From NCBI GenBank assembly GCA_000824845.1, contig CCNC01000090.1, positions 36,547 through 100,546 of the forward strand: a stretch of 64,000 bases of DNA, given 5' to 3'. A program made the position numbers and the translations under genes. This DNA comes from Mesorhizobium sp. ORS 3359. Its GTDB lineage: Bacteria; Pseudomonadota; Alphaproteobacteria; Rhizobiales; Rhizobiaceae. Below, piece by piece: positions 8,488 to 16,517 of the stretch. Each line of letters starts with the position of its first letter. Position 1 is the first letter of the stretch. The notes under the pieces were generated by a model. That model worked only from the letters and a program-made list of their open reading frames with translations. It was not told where the DNA came from and did no database searches.

Positions 8488-9468
8488 TCATCGCGAACGC
8501 CGCGCCTGTTCGACACCAGTGTCAGCCGGGTCGTCCCCCGTCAGCTTCGCCGAAAGGCGCCATAGTCTCAAAGCACTGCCCGGGTCGATCGCGTAGCTCT
8601 GCACGCCGGGTTCGCCTGCTGACGTAGCGACCGGCGCGATCCCGCAGTCTTCGCAATAGAGACCGCCCAGACCGTCCAATTGCGGCGACGTTGCAGCCCA
8701 TACAGCCGTTGCGGCCCCTTGTTCGGGTGTCTTGAACGAGGGATCCGCCAATCTGCCGTTCTCGTCGACCCAGCCCGCCTCGACCATCTCGGCCCTCGTC
8801 AGGTGACGCTGCAGGGGTGTGAGGATGTTGCCGGGATGAACCGCGAACGCACGGATGCCGTGTTCCTTGCCGATAGCGTCTAGCCCCACAGCAAACAGGA
8901 CGTTCGCGGTCTTGGACTGGCCGTAGGCCTGCCAGCGATCGTAGCCCCTGTCGAAATGGGGGTCGTCCCAGCGGATGTCGGTGATGGCATGCGCCCCCGA
9001 ACTCATGACAACCACGCGGGCGCTGGAAGGTTTAACGAGCAGAGGCCAAAGTCGCGCCACGAGCACGAAATGGCCAAGATGGTTGACGGCGAACTGCAGC
9101 TCCCAGCCGTTGGCGAGGCGCGTTTCCGGGCAGGCCATAACACCGGCATTGGCTATCACGATGTCGACGGCGTTGCCTTCGTCCACCAGGTTGCGCGCAA
9201 AGGTCCTTACGCTGTCGAGATCGGCAAGATCCATCTCCACGACGGACACTCCGGCCATGTTTGCGAGCGTTCTGCGCGCCTCCATTGGCCGCCGCGCGGG
9301 CACGATCACGCGGGCACCCGCTCCGGCGAGCGCACGCGTCATCTTATATCCGAGGCCCGAATAACCGCCCGTGACGACCGCCAGCTTTCCCCGCAGGTCA
9401 ATGCCGCGCAGAACCTCTCCGGCTGTGCTGCTTGCGCCGAAACCGGACGCTACCGATGGCTGTTCCAT
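8488..9468 (-). CDS. short-chain dehydrogenase/reductase, retinol-dehydrogenase-like
   Basis: 326 residues. Cofactor loop VVTGGYSGLGYK (residues 32-43), IANAGVM, the catalytic serine in VVMSSGAHA and the YGQSK pair (Tyr/Lys) are all present, and PARR after strand 2 suggests NADP(H). The long form with a C-terminal extension resembles WW-domain oxidoreductase/retinol dehydrogenase-like bacterial SDRs. It is divergent from an AraC-type gene that starts about 70-100 bases away and probably regulates it. Confidence 0.85.
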   Translation of the reverse strand: MEQPSVASGFGASSTAGEVLRGIDLRGKLAVVTGGYSGLGYKMTRALAGAGARVIVPARRPMEARRTLANMAGVSVVEMDLADLDSVRTFARNLVDEGNAVDIVIANAGVMACPETRLANGWELQFAVNHLGHFVLVARLWPLLVKPSSARVVVMSSGAHAITDIRWDDPHFDRGYDRWQAYGQSKTANVLFAVGLDAIGKEHGIRAFAVHPGNILTPLQRHLTRAEMVEAGWVDENGRLADPSFKTPEQGAATAVWAATSPQLDGLGGLYCEDCGIAPVATSAGEPGVQSYAIDPGSALRLWRLSAKLTGDDPADTGVEQARRSR

Positions 9469-9571
9469 GTAAACTCTCTTTTATTTCCGCAGCGGTTTTA
9501 ATATTCAGTGCGGTGCCGGCGCACCATTCGCGGGCGTGCCAAATGCTTTGCCGAAAGTCTCATCGCGCGTC

Positions 9572-10510
9572 ATGGACGTCTTGTCGGACATCATTGGCCA
9601 GGTTACGCCGGACGCGTCCGTAAGCGCAGGATTGGATGCCGCCGGCGAGTGGTGCATCGCATTCGAGGCGCCAAACGGCATCAAGTTCAACGTCGTCACC
9701 AAGGGAACATGCTGGCTGCGCGTCGAGGGCGAACCGGCGCCGATTTTCGTTGCCGAGGGAGATTGCTTCCTGTTGACCAGATGCCAAGGTTTCACGCTCG
9801 GCACCGATCTTTCCCTGCCGCCGCTTTCCGCGCAGGAAGTGTTCTCGGCGGATCAGAACCCGGCAAGGGTCAACGAAGGCGGCGCATTTTCCCTTGTGGG
9901 CGGCCGCTTCGCCTTCCGCAGCAAGCAAGCCGCGCACCTCTTCGAGGGCTTTCCGGTGGTTGTCCACGTTCGCGGCGATGAACCCTCAGCCCCGGTTTTC
10001 CGGCGGGCCCTGGAACAGTTTGTCGATGAGGCCCGTTTCGATCGCCCCGGCGGTCGGCTCATCGGCGAACGGCTAGCCCAGATCATGCTGGTCGAGATCG
10101 TGCGTTCTCATCTCCTGTCGTCGAATCGCCCGGCACCCGGCTGGCTGAGAGGATTGGCCGATGCCCGTATTTCACGCGCGCTCTCGACCATTCATGCCGC
10201 GCCGGAACGAAAGTGGACCTTGTCGGCGCTTTCTCACGCGGCGGGAATGTCGCGGTCGCATTTCGCACGACGTTTTCGCGATGTGGTCGGCGTTCCGCCG
10301 CTTGGATATCTGCGATCGTGGCGAATGATGCTGGCATTCAACGGACTGAAAACGACGCAGAAGCGGGTCGGCGAAATTGCCCAATCCGTCGGCTACGAAT
10401 CGGAAAGCGCCTTCAGCACGGCCTTCCGGCGAGTGAACAATATCTCTCCCGGCACGGCGCAACGAAAAACCGGACGCGGCGTTCTTAGGGAAGGCTCGGA
10501 CAAAGCTTAG
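9572..10510 (+). CDS. AraC-family regulator with cupin sensing domain
   Basis: 312 residues from MDVLSDIIGQV. The N-domain (CWLRVEG, LTRCQGFTLG, GRFAF) is the cupin_6 ligand-binding type. The C-domain carries WTLSALSHAAGMSRSHFARRF and IAQSVGYESESAFSTAFRRV, the two HTH units, followed by the normal P-G-x-x-R region. A GTG at 9536 would add 12 residues; neither start has a strong ribosome site, and the later ATG was chosen because family members begin there. Divergent from the SDR gene, which it probably activates. Confidence 0.83.
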   Translation: MDVLSDIIGQVTPDASVSAGLDAAGEWCIAFEAPNGIKFNVVTKGTCWLRVEGEPAPIFVAEGDCFLLTRCQGFTLGTDLSLPPLSAQEVFSADQNPARVNEGGAFSLVGGRFAFRSKQAAHLFEGFPVVVHVRGDEPSAPVFRRALEQFVDEARFDRPGGRLIGERLAQIMLVEIVRSHLLSSNRPAPGWLRGLADARISRALSTIHAAPERKWTLSALSHAAGMSRSHFARRFRDVVGVPPLGYLRSWRMMLAFNGLKTTQKRVGEIAQSVGYESESAFSTAFRRVNNISPGTAQRKTGRGVLREGSDKA

Positions 10511-10590
10511 CGTGACGGAATCGACTTTGACGCATGCCGTCGTCTCAGAACCACTGCGCATTTCTGAGCGACATGCATTGATGAGCGGGG

Positions 10591-10866
10591 CTATTCCCCC
10601 GGCGCTGTTTCCCAGAACTGGTCGAGCCAGATGTTGAGCCTGAGGAAGCCGGCGCTGCTGACAGTATAGACGCGCCTGGTGCCTTCGGCCTTGGCATTGA
10701 CCAGGCCGGCATCGAGCAGAACCTTCAGATGCTGGGAAACAGCCGGGCGCGAGACGGGCAATCCGGCGGCCAATTCGTTCACCGTCTTCGGGCCGCGCCG
10801 GAGTTCTTCCAAGAGATAGCGCCGATTGGGGTCGGCTATCGCCACAAAGGCGTCAGAAAACATCAT
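10591..10866 (-). CDS. ArsR-family winged-helix regulator
   Basis: 91 residues: FVAIADPNRRYLLEELRRG, then TVNELAAGLPVSRPAVSQHLKVLLDAGLV (HTH) and KAEGTRRVYTVSSAG (wing). Metal-ligand cysteines are absent. The start at 10866 has AAGGG just upstream; a TTG at 10902 would overlap the MFS stop and add 12 unlikely residues. It follows the MFS gene on the same strand with about 30 bases between, so the two may form an operon. Confidence 0.8.
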   Translation of the reverse strand: MMFSDAFVAIADPNRRYLLEELRRGPKTVNELAAGLPVSRPAVSQHLKVLLDAGLVNAKAEGTRRVYTVSSAGFLRLNIWLDQFWETAPGE

Positions 10867-10898
10867 GCCCTTATTTTTGGGGCAAAGTTTTCGGAATC

Positions 10899-12146
10899 TC
10901 AACTATTGGTTTCAATCTTTCTGCGCGGATCGAGCCGGGTTGCTTCGGGCGTGACCGCACGGTCCGCGGGCTGCGTCTTGAAGGCATCGCGGTTTTCGAT
11001 CGGTACCGGCGCGCGGGCGCGGATACGCAGCAGCGTGTAGCCGGCGAGGCTGAGATGGGCGAGCGCGGTTGCCAGGAAAAGCCCCTCCGGACGCACCGAA
11101 CCCATCAAGGCGGCGGCCAAAAGCGGACCGATCATCGTGCCGAAGCCGTAGAGCAGCAACAGGCCGCCCGAAACCTTGACGAAGTCTTCGGCGCGGGCAT
11201 GGTCGTTGGCATGCGCGACGGCGATCGAATAGAGCGTATAAGCGAAAGCGCCGTAGGCAGCGGTCAGCACGATGACGAAGACGCCCGAGCGCGGCGCGAA
11301 CAGGAAGATCAGCACCGCGACCAGGGCCGCGCCGAAGGCAGCACCCGCCAGCACGAAGCGGCGGTCGGTTGTATCGGAGAGGCGCCCGGCCGGAAGCTGC
11401 ATGGCGGCGCCGGAAACGACGACAAGGCTCATCATCAGCGCGATCTCGGCGGTGGAGATGCCGATGCGCGCGCCATAGACAGCGCCAAGCGTGCCCCAGG
11501 CGCCGTTGGCGATGCCGACGAGAAGGCAGGCCACCGCCGACACCGGCGAATTGGCATAGAGGCTTTTGACGTCGAGCTTGACGTCCTGCAGCGGCTTCGG
11601 AGTCGATTGGGTAGAAACCGCCGTCGGAATGAGCGACAGGCAAAACAGGATGCCGGTGATCATGAACAGCGAAGCCGAGCGCACATCGCCGCCGGCGACG
11701 ATCATCTGGCCGCCCATGATCGAGGCATAGGTGACCATCATATAGAGACCGAAGACGGTGCCGCGGTTCTCGTTGGTGGCCTTCTCGTTCAGCCAGCTCT
11801 CGATCACCATGAAAGCGCCGGCCATGGTGAAGCCGGTGAAGGCGCGCAGGAGGATCCAGAAATACTCGTCGATGATGAGGCCGGTGAGCAGCGCGATGAT
11901 CGCACCGGAAGCGGCGAAGGCGCCGAAGGCCCTGACATGGCCGGCGCGGCGCACAAGGCGCGGCGCGAAGAAACAGCCGGTGACGAAGCCGCCGGCCCAG
12001 GCCGTGCCCATCAGGCCGAGCGATGCGGTCGAAAAGCCCTCCACCTGGCCGCGCAGCGGCAGGAGCAGCCCGTGCAGGCCGGATGCGGCGAGCAGGAACG
12101 CCGTGCCGCGCAGCAGCGAAAGGATCGGTCTGTAGGTTGCAAACAT
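10899..12146 (-). CDS. MFS transporter (YcaD/UMF-type)
   Basis: 415 residues, about 12 hydrophobic segments in two halves. The first half has GTAWAGGFVTGCFFAPRLVRRAGHVRAF (the loop 2-3 motif of MFS) and MVIESWLNEKATNENRGTVF, typical of the YcaD-like group. PAGRLSDTTDRRFVL marks the matching loop in the second half. It is an inner-membrane exporter of unknown substrate. The ArsR-type gene follows it and may control it. Confidence 0.83.
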   Translation of the reverse strand: MFATYRPILSLLRGTAFLLAASGLHGLLLPLRGQVEGFSTASLGLMGTAWAGGFVTGCFFAPRLVRRAGHVRAFGAFAASGAIIALLTGLIIDEYFWILLRAFTGFTMAGAFMVIESWLNEKATNENRGTVFGLYMMVTYASIMGGQMIVAGGDVRSASLFMITGILFCLSLIPTAVSTQSTPKPLQDVKLDVKSLYANSPVSAVACLLVGIANGAWGTLGAVYGARIGISTAEIALMMSLVVVSGAAMQLPAGRLSDTTDRRFVLAGAAFGAALVAVLIFLFAPRSGVFVIVLTAAYGAFAYTLYSIAVAHANDHARAEDFVKVSGGLLLLYGFGTMIGPLLAAALMGSVRPEGLFLATALAHLSLAGYTLLRIRARAPVPIENRDAFKTQPADRAVTPEATRLDPRRKIETNS

Positions 12147-12227
12147 CGCTTGGTCCGGTTTCGGGCGCAGGGGTCTGAAGACAGACGTATTGGGGCTTTT
12201 CGGCGGCGGTCGCTCGCGCCGGCAAGA

Positions 12228-12422
12228 TTATCCGCGTCGGAACAACGCGTCGGCGGCGGATTTGGTGGCGCCCTTGGCGGCCCGCTCTGCCTCAAGCCTG
12301 GCGATCTCGTCGCGCAGCAGGGCGATGCGCTCCGACAATTCATCGACGGAGAGCAGCGACAGGTCCTGGCCGATCTCGTGCGGGCGCTGCTTTTTCCTGG
12401 GTTCGTCGTCGAAGATCGCCAT
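12228..12422 (-). CDS. DUF1192 small protein
   Basis: 64 residues, beginning MAIFDDEPRKKQRPHEIGQDL and continuing SVDELSERIALLRDEIARLEAE, the DUF1192 pattern, with a short coiled-coil-prone helix. The ATG at 12422 has GGGAGGAG upstream. The family is widespread in Hyphomicrobiales and of unknown role. It is divergent from the quinone oxidoreductase gene, a neighbour pairing often seen in this group. Confidence 0.82.
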   Translation of the reverse strand: MAIFDDEPRKKQRPHEIGQDLSLLSVDELSERIALLRDEIARLEAERAAKGATKSAADALFRRG

Positions 12423-12532
12423 CGTCGCTCCTCCCGTTTTGGCCATTTGCCTGATTTGGCATTGAGCATACATAGGGCAGGGGTATTGATGCAAACGGCC
12501 GACAACAGATCGAGATAAGGAGACCGCAAGCC

Positions 12533-13540
12533 ATGGCAAGTCAGAAGATTCCGGCAAAGATGACGGCCATCGCGATCTCGCAGCCCGGCGGCCCGCGGGT
12601 GCTCAAGCCGGAAACCCGCGACGTGCCGGTCCCCGGCCCCGGCGAAGTGCTGATCCGCGTGCATGCGGCCGGCGTCAACCGACCCGACGTGCAGCAGCGC
12701 AAGGGCGCCTATCCGCCGCCGCCCGGCACCTCGGACCTGCCTGGCCTCGAGGTCGCCGGCGAGATCGCGGCGCTTGGCGACGAGATATCGCGCTGGCGCA
12801 TCGGCGACCGGGTCTGCGCGCTCACGCCGGGCGGCGGCTATGCCGAGTATGTCAAGGTTCATGCCGGCAGCGTGCTCCCGATCCCGGCCGGCTTCACCTA
12901 TTCGGAAGCCGCCGCCGTGCCGGAGAACTACTTTACCGTCTGGCACAATGTGTTCGAGCGCGGCGGGCTCAAGAAGGGCGAGACGCTGCTTGTCCATGGC
13001 GGCTCGTCCGGCATCGGCACCACCGCCATCCAACTTGCTTCGGCCTTCGGCGCCACTGTTTTCACCACCGCCGGCAGCAAGGACAAATGCGACGCCTGCC
13101 TCAAGCTCGGCGCCGACCGGGCGATCAATTATCGCGAGGAGGATTTCGTCGCCGCGGTCAAGGATGCGACCGACGGCAAGGGCGCCGACGTCATCCTCGA
13201 CATGGTCGGGGGCGACTATGTCGCGCGCAACTACGAGGCCGCGGCCGTCGAGGGGCGGATCGTCCAGATCGCCGTGCAGGCCGGCGCTGTCGCAAGCACC
13301 AATTTCGCGACGCTGATGGTCAAGCGCCTGACCCATACCGGTTCGACGCTTCGTCCGCGCACCGTCGAGTTCAAGGCGGCGATCGCCGCCGCGCTGGAGG
13401 CGCAGGTATGGCCGCTGCTCGGCACGCGCAAGGTGGCTCCGGTCATGGACATGATCTTTCCCCTGACCGAAGCCTGGCGGGCGCATGAGCGGATGGAAGA
13501 GGGCGAGCATATCGGCAAGATCGTCCTCGACGTCGGGTAG
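12533..13540 (+). CDS. NAD(P)H quinone oxidoreductase, PIG3 family
   Basis: 335 residues of the zinc-less medium-chain dehydrogenase family. The GroES-like N-domain has HAAGVNRPDVQQRKGAYPPPPG, the PIG3/TP53I3 signature. The nucleotide site is LLVHGGSSGIGTTAIQLA, followed by GSKDKCDACLKLGADRAINYREEDF. It reduces quinones with NADPH in the cytosol. ATG 12533 follows AAGGAG by 11 bases. Confidence 0.9.
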   Translation: MASQKIPAKMTAIAISQPGGPRVLKPETRDVPVPGPGEVLIRVHAAGVNRPDVQQRKGAYPPPPGTSDLPGLEVAGEIAALGDEISRWRIGDRVCALTPGGGYAEYVKVHAGSVLPIPAGFTYSEAAAVPENYFTVWHNVFERGGLKKGETLLVHGGSSGIGTTAIQLASAFGATVFTTAGSKDKCDACLKLGADRAINYREEDFVAAVKDATDGKGADVILDMVGGDYVARNYEAAAVEGRIVQIAVQAGAVASTNFATLMVKRLTHTGSTLRPRTVEFKAAIAAALEAQVWPLLGTRKVAPVMDMIFPLTEAWRAHERMEEGEHIGKIVLDVG

Positions 13541-13551
13541 GATAGGCCGAT

Positions 13552-13725
13552 ATTCAGGTGAGGCCGGCCTGCGAATGGCGGCTTCCTGCGCTTCCGGTGC
13601 TCACGTAGTTCCGGCTGCCGCATGTCCTTATCGGAAAACCGGAGGACCACTTTTCCAGGACATGCGGAAGTACGCTCCGCTCCGGTTCTCGGAACCCACC
13701 CTTCTCGGCTCGGCCTGACCTGAAT
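13552..13725. repeat. 174-bp imperfect palindromic intergenic repeat
   Basis: The ends are inverted: ATTCAGGTGAGGCCG (13552-13566) and CGGCCTGACCTGAAT (13711-13725) differ at one base. An inner perfect stem is CCGCATGTCC (13618-13627) with GGACATGCGG (13658-13667), enclosing ATCGGAAAACCGG and CCACTTTTCC of the type common in rhizobial intergenic mosaic elements. A second copy begins at 63958 and runs off the window. No coding potential. Confidence 0.7.
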
Positions 13726-13896
13726 CTCGACCCAGCCTGGGTCCGCCCTTGTCCCCTGTTCCAAGCTGAACGCATCGTTAATGGTGCAATGCACAAAACG
13801 CATTGCGGCCATGCAAAAGCGTCCGTTCATTTCTTGGGCAGGCATGCCTATTTACGCGGCATCAAACGATTTCATCAAACGACTGGAGAAACTGAA

Positions 13897-14037
13897 ATGA
13901 ACCCGATCCGTGCTTTCCGTAAGTGGCGCATGTACAACGAGACCGTGCGCGAATTGAACAAGCTCAATGCCCGCCAGCTCAGCGACCTCGGCATCAACCG
14001 CGCCGACATCGAGCGCATTGCCCGTCAGGCAGTGTAA
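13897..14037 (+). CDS. DUF1127 small protein
   Basis: 46 residues: MNPIRAFRKWRMYNETVREL followed by NKLNARQLSDLGINRADIERIA, the arginine-rich YjiS/DUF1127 fold. In related bacteria such proteins bind RNA or help control phosphate and carbon metabolism. The ATG has GGAGA eight bases upstream. A structured 3' region with two hairpins ending in a strong terminator follows, an arrangement known from the DUF1127 gene ccaF1 of Rhodobacter, where the 3' region yields small RNAs. Confidence 0.88.
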   Translation: MNPIRAFRKWRMYNETVRELNKLNARQLSDLGINRADIERIARQAV

Positions 14038-14045
14038 TCAAAAAA

Positions 14046-14071
14046 CCAGCCCGGCCAAAGGGCCAGGCTGG
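14046..14071 (+). ncRNA. stem-loop in the 3' region of the DUF1127 gene (possible sRNA part)
   Basis: CCAGCC-C-GGCC (14046-14056) pairs with GGCC-A-GGCTGG (14061-14071) around AAAG. It starts nine bases after the DUF1127 stop and precedes the terminator at 14118, so a transcript of roughly 110 bases with two hairpins would be made. Whether it is processed into a separate RNA is not known. Confidence 0.35.
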
Positions 14072-14117
14072 ACAGGCAAGCCAGAGCCGTCGAGACGCTT
14101 GCTTCGTTTCCGGTTCC

Positions 14118-14154
14118 AAGCCCGCTGGACCTCGTCCAGCGGGCTTTGTCTTTT
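14118..14154 (+). terminator. Rho-independent terminator after DUF1127
   Basis: A perfect 13-bp stem, AAGCCCGCTGGAC (14118-14130) with GTCCAGCGGGCTT (14134-14146), CTC loop, followed by TGTCTTTT. Confidence 0.9.
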
Positions 14155-14293
14155 CAAGGCTGTGAATCAGCCCTTTTCCAAAAACATTGCGAAAATTCGA
14201 GGGAGCGTTTATACAGGCCGCGAATTTCCCATTTTGGTGGCTCTAGAACCACCGCCCGCGCGGGAACGCGGGCGAACGAGAAGGATTTTTGAC

Positions 14294-14992
14294 ATGGCCA
14301 ATACGCTGCTGATGCCCAAGGCGACCGCCGTCTGGCTGGTCGACAACACCGCGCTCTCCTTCGAGCAGATCGCGCAGTTCTGCGGGTTGCATCCGCTCGA
14401 GGTCAAAGCGATCGCGGACGGCGAGTCGGCGCAGGGCATCAAGGGCATGGACCCGATCATCACCGGCCAGCTGACGCGCGACGAGATCGCGCGCGGCGAG
14501 AAGGACATCAACTACCGGCTGAAGCTCTCGGAGCCGAAGGTGCGGGTGCCGGAATCGAAGCGCAAGGGCCCGCGCTACACGCCGCTGTCGAAGCGCCAGG
14601 ACCGGCCGAACGCCATCCTTTGGCTGGTGCGCAACCACCCCGAGCTCAAGGACGCGCAGATTGCCCGTTTGGTGGGCACCACCAAGTCGACAATCGAGCA
14701 GATCCGCGAACGCAAGCACTGGAACTCGGCCAATCTGCAGCCGATGGACCCGGTGACGCTCGGCCTCACCTCGCAGATCGACCTCGACCTCGAAGTCAAC
14801 CGCGCCTCGCGCGGTCGCGAGCAGCCGCAGCCCGTCGGCGACACGCTGCTGCCCGCCGCCCTCACCGAACGGCTGGTGCCGGCGCCGGAGAAGCCGAAGG
14901 ACGAAGACCAGGAGCTCGACGCCAACGCCGTGTTCGCCAAGCTCTCGGCGCTCAAGTCGAAGGACAAGGGCGAAGACGACGACCAGGAGTAA
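14294..14992 (+). CDS. trcR: cell-cycle transcriptional regulator TrcR (DUF1013)
   Basis: 232 residues. The N-terminal MANTLLMPKATAVWLVDNTALSF and EQIAQFCGLHPLEVKAIADGE form one HTH-like unit, and NAILWLVRNHPELKDAQIARLVGTTKSTIEQIRER forms a second. The C-terminus is acidic (KSKDKGEDDDQE). The family is nearly universal in alphaproteobacteria and is annotated as a cell-cycle transcription factor. ATG 14294 is preceded by GAGAAGGA; a long upstream frame extension covers the terminator and is not coding. It ends just before a bidirectional terminator. Confidence 0.88.
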   Translation: MANTLLMPKATAVWLVDNTALSFEQIAQFCGLHPLEVKAIADGESAQGIKGMDPIITGQLTRDEIARGEKDINYRLKLSEPKVRVPESKRKGPRYTPLSKRQDRPNAILWLVRNHPELKDAQIARLVGTTKSTIEQIRERKHWNSANLQPMDPVTLGLTSQIDLDLEVNRASRGREQPQPVGDTLLPAALTERLVPAPEKPKDEDQELDANAVFAKLSALKSKDKGEDDDQE

Positions 14993-15008
14993 GCCTTCCG
15001 AGGCTATC

Positions 15009-15043
15009 AACAAAAAAGCCCGCTTCGAGCGGGCTTTTTTGTT
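15009..15043. terminator. bidirectional terminator between trcR and WYL regulator
   Basis: A perfect 16-bp stem runs from 15009 to 15024 (AACAAAAAAGCCCGCT) and from 15028 to 15043, with loop TCG. T-runs occur on both strands, so it serves both converging genes. Confidence 0.92.
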
Positions 15044-15064
15044 GGACAATGGCTTGGGAGGAAG

Positions 15065-15784
15065 TCACGTCCGCGCAGCGCGGTCGGGCGCCATGCCGTA
15101 ATCCTCCGAGCGCTCGACGGCGCGGTAGAAATCGGCGAGCTGCTTGCCGCGCTCCGGCTTGAAGGTGCGGCCGGCGATCACGACCGAGGCGATGCGGTCG
15201 ATGCGGAAGGCGCGGAAATCGTCGCGCATCTCGCACCAGGCGACCAGGGTCCAGACCTTGCCCCAGAACCAGAGGCCGAGCGGCCTGATGTCGCGCGCGG
15301 TGCCGCGCCCGGCCTCGTCGGAATAGTCGATGGTCAGCACCTGGCGTTTCTCGACGGCGCGCTCGATCAGGTCGATCGCCTCGCGCGCGGCGTCGCTCAC
15401 CACCCACATCGGCGTGTGGATCTCGGTGCGGGCGATGCGGTCCTTCTCGGTATCGGGCAGCACCGCGCCGATCTTGACCAGCGCCTCGTCGGCGGCTCTC
15501 GCCATCGCGGCGCCGCCAAAGGCCCGAACCATGCGGGCGCCGGCAACCAGCGCCACGATCTCGTCACGTGTGAACATCAGCGGCGGAAGGTCGAAACCTT
15601 CCCTCATCATGTAGCCGACGCCCGCTTCGCCGTCGATCGGCACGCCGGTCGACTGCAGGTCGGCTATGTCGCGGTAAATGGTGCGCTCGGAAACCTCGAG
15701 CCAGGTGCCGAGCTTCTGCGCGGTGACCAGCCGGCCACCCCGCAAATGCTGCACGATCTGGAAAAGCCTGTCGGCGCGGCGCAT
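15065..15784 (-). CDS. YafY-type WYL-domain transcriptional regulator
   Basis: 239 residues. An N-terminal HTH_11 domain (MRRADRLFQIVQHLRGG, VTAQKLGTWLEVSERTIYRDIADLQ) is followed by the WYL-type ligand domain with IRPLGLWFWGKVWTLVAWCEMRDDFRAFRIDRI; the family WYL triplet reads WTL here. WYL regulators sense nucleotide-like or other small ligands. A small ORF lies directly upstream on the same strand, and two inverted repeats of CCTGACA type lie further upstream, likely operator sites of this protein. Confidence 0.87.
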   Translation of the reverse strand: MRRADRLFQIVQHLRGGRLVTAQKLGTWLEVSERTIYRDIADLQSTGVPIDGEAGVGYMMREGFDLPPLMFTRDEIVALVAGARMVRAFGGAAMARAADEALVKIGAVLPDTEKDRIARTEIHTPMWVVSDAAREAIDLIERAVEKRQVLTIDYSDEAGRGTARDIRPLGLWFWGKVWTLVAWCEMRDDFRAFRIDRIASVVIAGRTFKPERGKQLADFYRAVERSEDYGMAPDRAART

Positions 15785-15802
15785 CGGTTTCTCCCCCGGG
15801 GT

Positions 15803-15943
15803 TTATGGCTTCAGCCCTTCGCGCTTGCGCGCGGTCGGCACCAGCACCGACTGTCCTTCGACGACATCGCCGACCGTGCGCGGCGACGGTTTGATGCCGT
15901 TGATGCCTGGCGTGTTCAGCCTGTCGTTCCAGCTTTTCACCAT
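15803..15943 (-). CDS. small protein of unknown family upstream of the WYL regulator
   Basis: 46 residues, MVKSWNDRLNTPGINGIKPS then PRTVGDVVEGQSVLVPTARK and REGLKP. The ATG has GGAG ten bases upstream. The stop is 18 bases before the WYL start, which has its own GGGGGAG site, so the two look like a bicistronic unit. Open frame continues 19 codons upstream of the ATG without a start. No family recognised; the composition (basic, with Pro/Gly turns) suggests a mostly unfolded or partner-bound peptide, or the tail of a decayed gene. Confidence 0.42.
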   Translation of the reverse strand: MVKSWNDRLNTPGINGIKPSPRTVGDVVEGQSVLVPTARKREGLKP

Positions 15944-16014
15944 ACGCGGATTACTCCGGATCGTCGGATCATGTTCGTTGTTGTCAGGATCGAAGCCGCC
16001 TCAAATACCGCATT

Positions 16015-16040
16015 CCCCCTGACAACATACTGTCAGGAGG
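16015..16040. promoter_or_regulatory. inverted-repeat operator A (WYL regulator, inferred)
   Basis: CCCCCTGACA (16015-16024) and TGTCAGGAGG (16031-16040) are inverted with one mismatch around ACATAC. It lies upstream of the small ORF and WYL gene. The same motif occurs at 16357-16382. Confidence 0.6.
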
Positions 16041-16149
16041 CTGCGGCAAGCTACCGGCAAACAAAGGCTTCTTCCCTGTACTCAACATCACTGGCCGCCA
16101 ATACATCTGGGCGCGGTGTCGCCACAATCCAAGTCGCGGCGGCAAAATT

Positions 16150-16314
16150 TCAGTTTTCGCGCACGCGGCCCGTGTAAAGGTCCGGCCAGCCAATGTCCTT
16201 GCGGATGTCCGCCGGCAAGGTGTTCAGGAAACGCTGGGTGCGGATCTCGTTGTGCACGGTGCGGATCCGGCCGACATAGTGCTGCACGCTGCGCAGGATG
16301 GTAAAACCGTTCAT
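16150..16314 (-). CDS. DUF1127 small protein
   Basis: 54 residues: MNGFTILRSVQHYVGRIRTV then HNEIRTQRFLNTLPADIRKDIGWPDLY. The D-IG-W-x-D motif is the DUF1127 core. The ATG at 16314 has GAGG four bases before it; upstream in-frame starts are rejected for lack of a site. An operator-like inverted repeat lies 43 bases upstream of the start, the same as the one near the WYL regulator gene, so the two are probably co-regulated. Confidence 0.85.
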   Translation of the reverse strand: MNGFTILRSVQHYVGRIRTVHNEIRTQRFLNTLPADIRKDIGWPDLYTGRVREN

Positions 16315-16356
16315 GACCTCACTCCTCTCTTTTCGATGAGAAGAGTATCTCACACC

Positions 16357-16382
16357 CCTCCTGACAGCAGTCTGTCAGGAGG
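16357..16382. promoter_or_regulatory. inverted-repeat operator B before DUF1127
   Basis: CCTCCTGACAG (16357-16367) is perfectly inverted to CTGTCAGGAGG (16372-16382) around CAGT. This is the stronger copy of the motif at 16015-16040. A lone half-site CTGTCAGGAG occurs at 16444-16453. Confidence 0.65.
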
Positions 16383-16517
16383 TTGGCAGGGTGCGGAAGA
16401 AGGCGGCACGGTGCGCCTCGCAGGGCCTGGATGAAGCCGATCCCTGTCAGGAGTGCTCGGCCCGAAATGCAGCAAGAACAGCTTTGACAGCCGCCATCGT
16501 TGCTGGTCAAAGGCGGC

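Noticed and set aside
11055..13510. long open frames opposite the MFS and quinone oxidoreductase genes
   Set aside because: Products are rich in Arg, Ala, Gly and Asp with no recognisable domain, while the real genes lie in the other strand.
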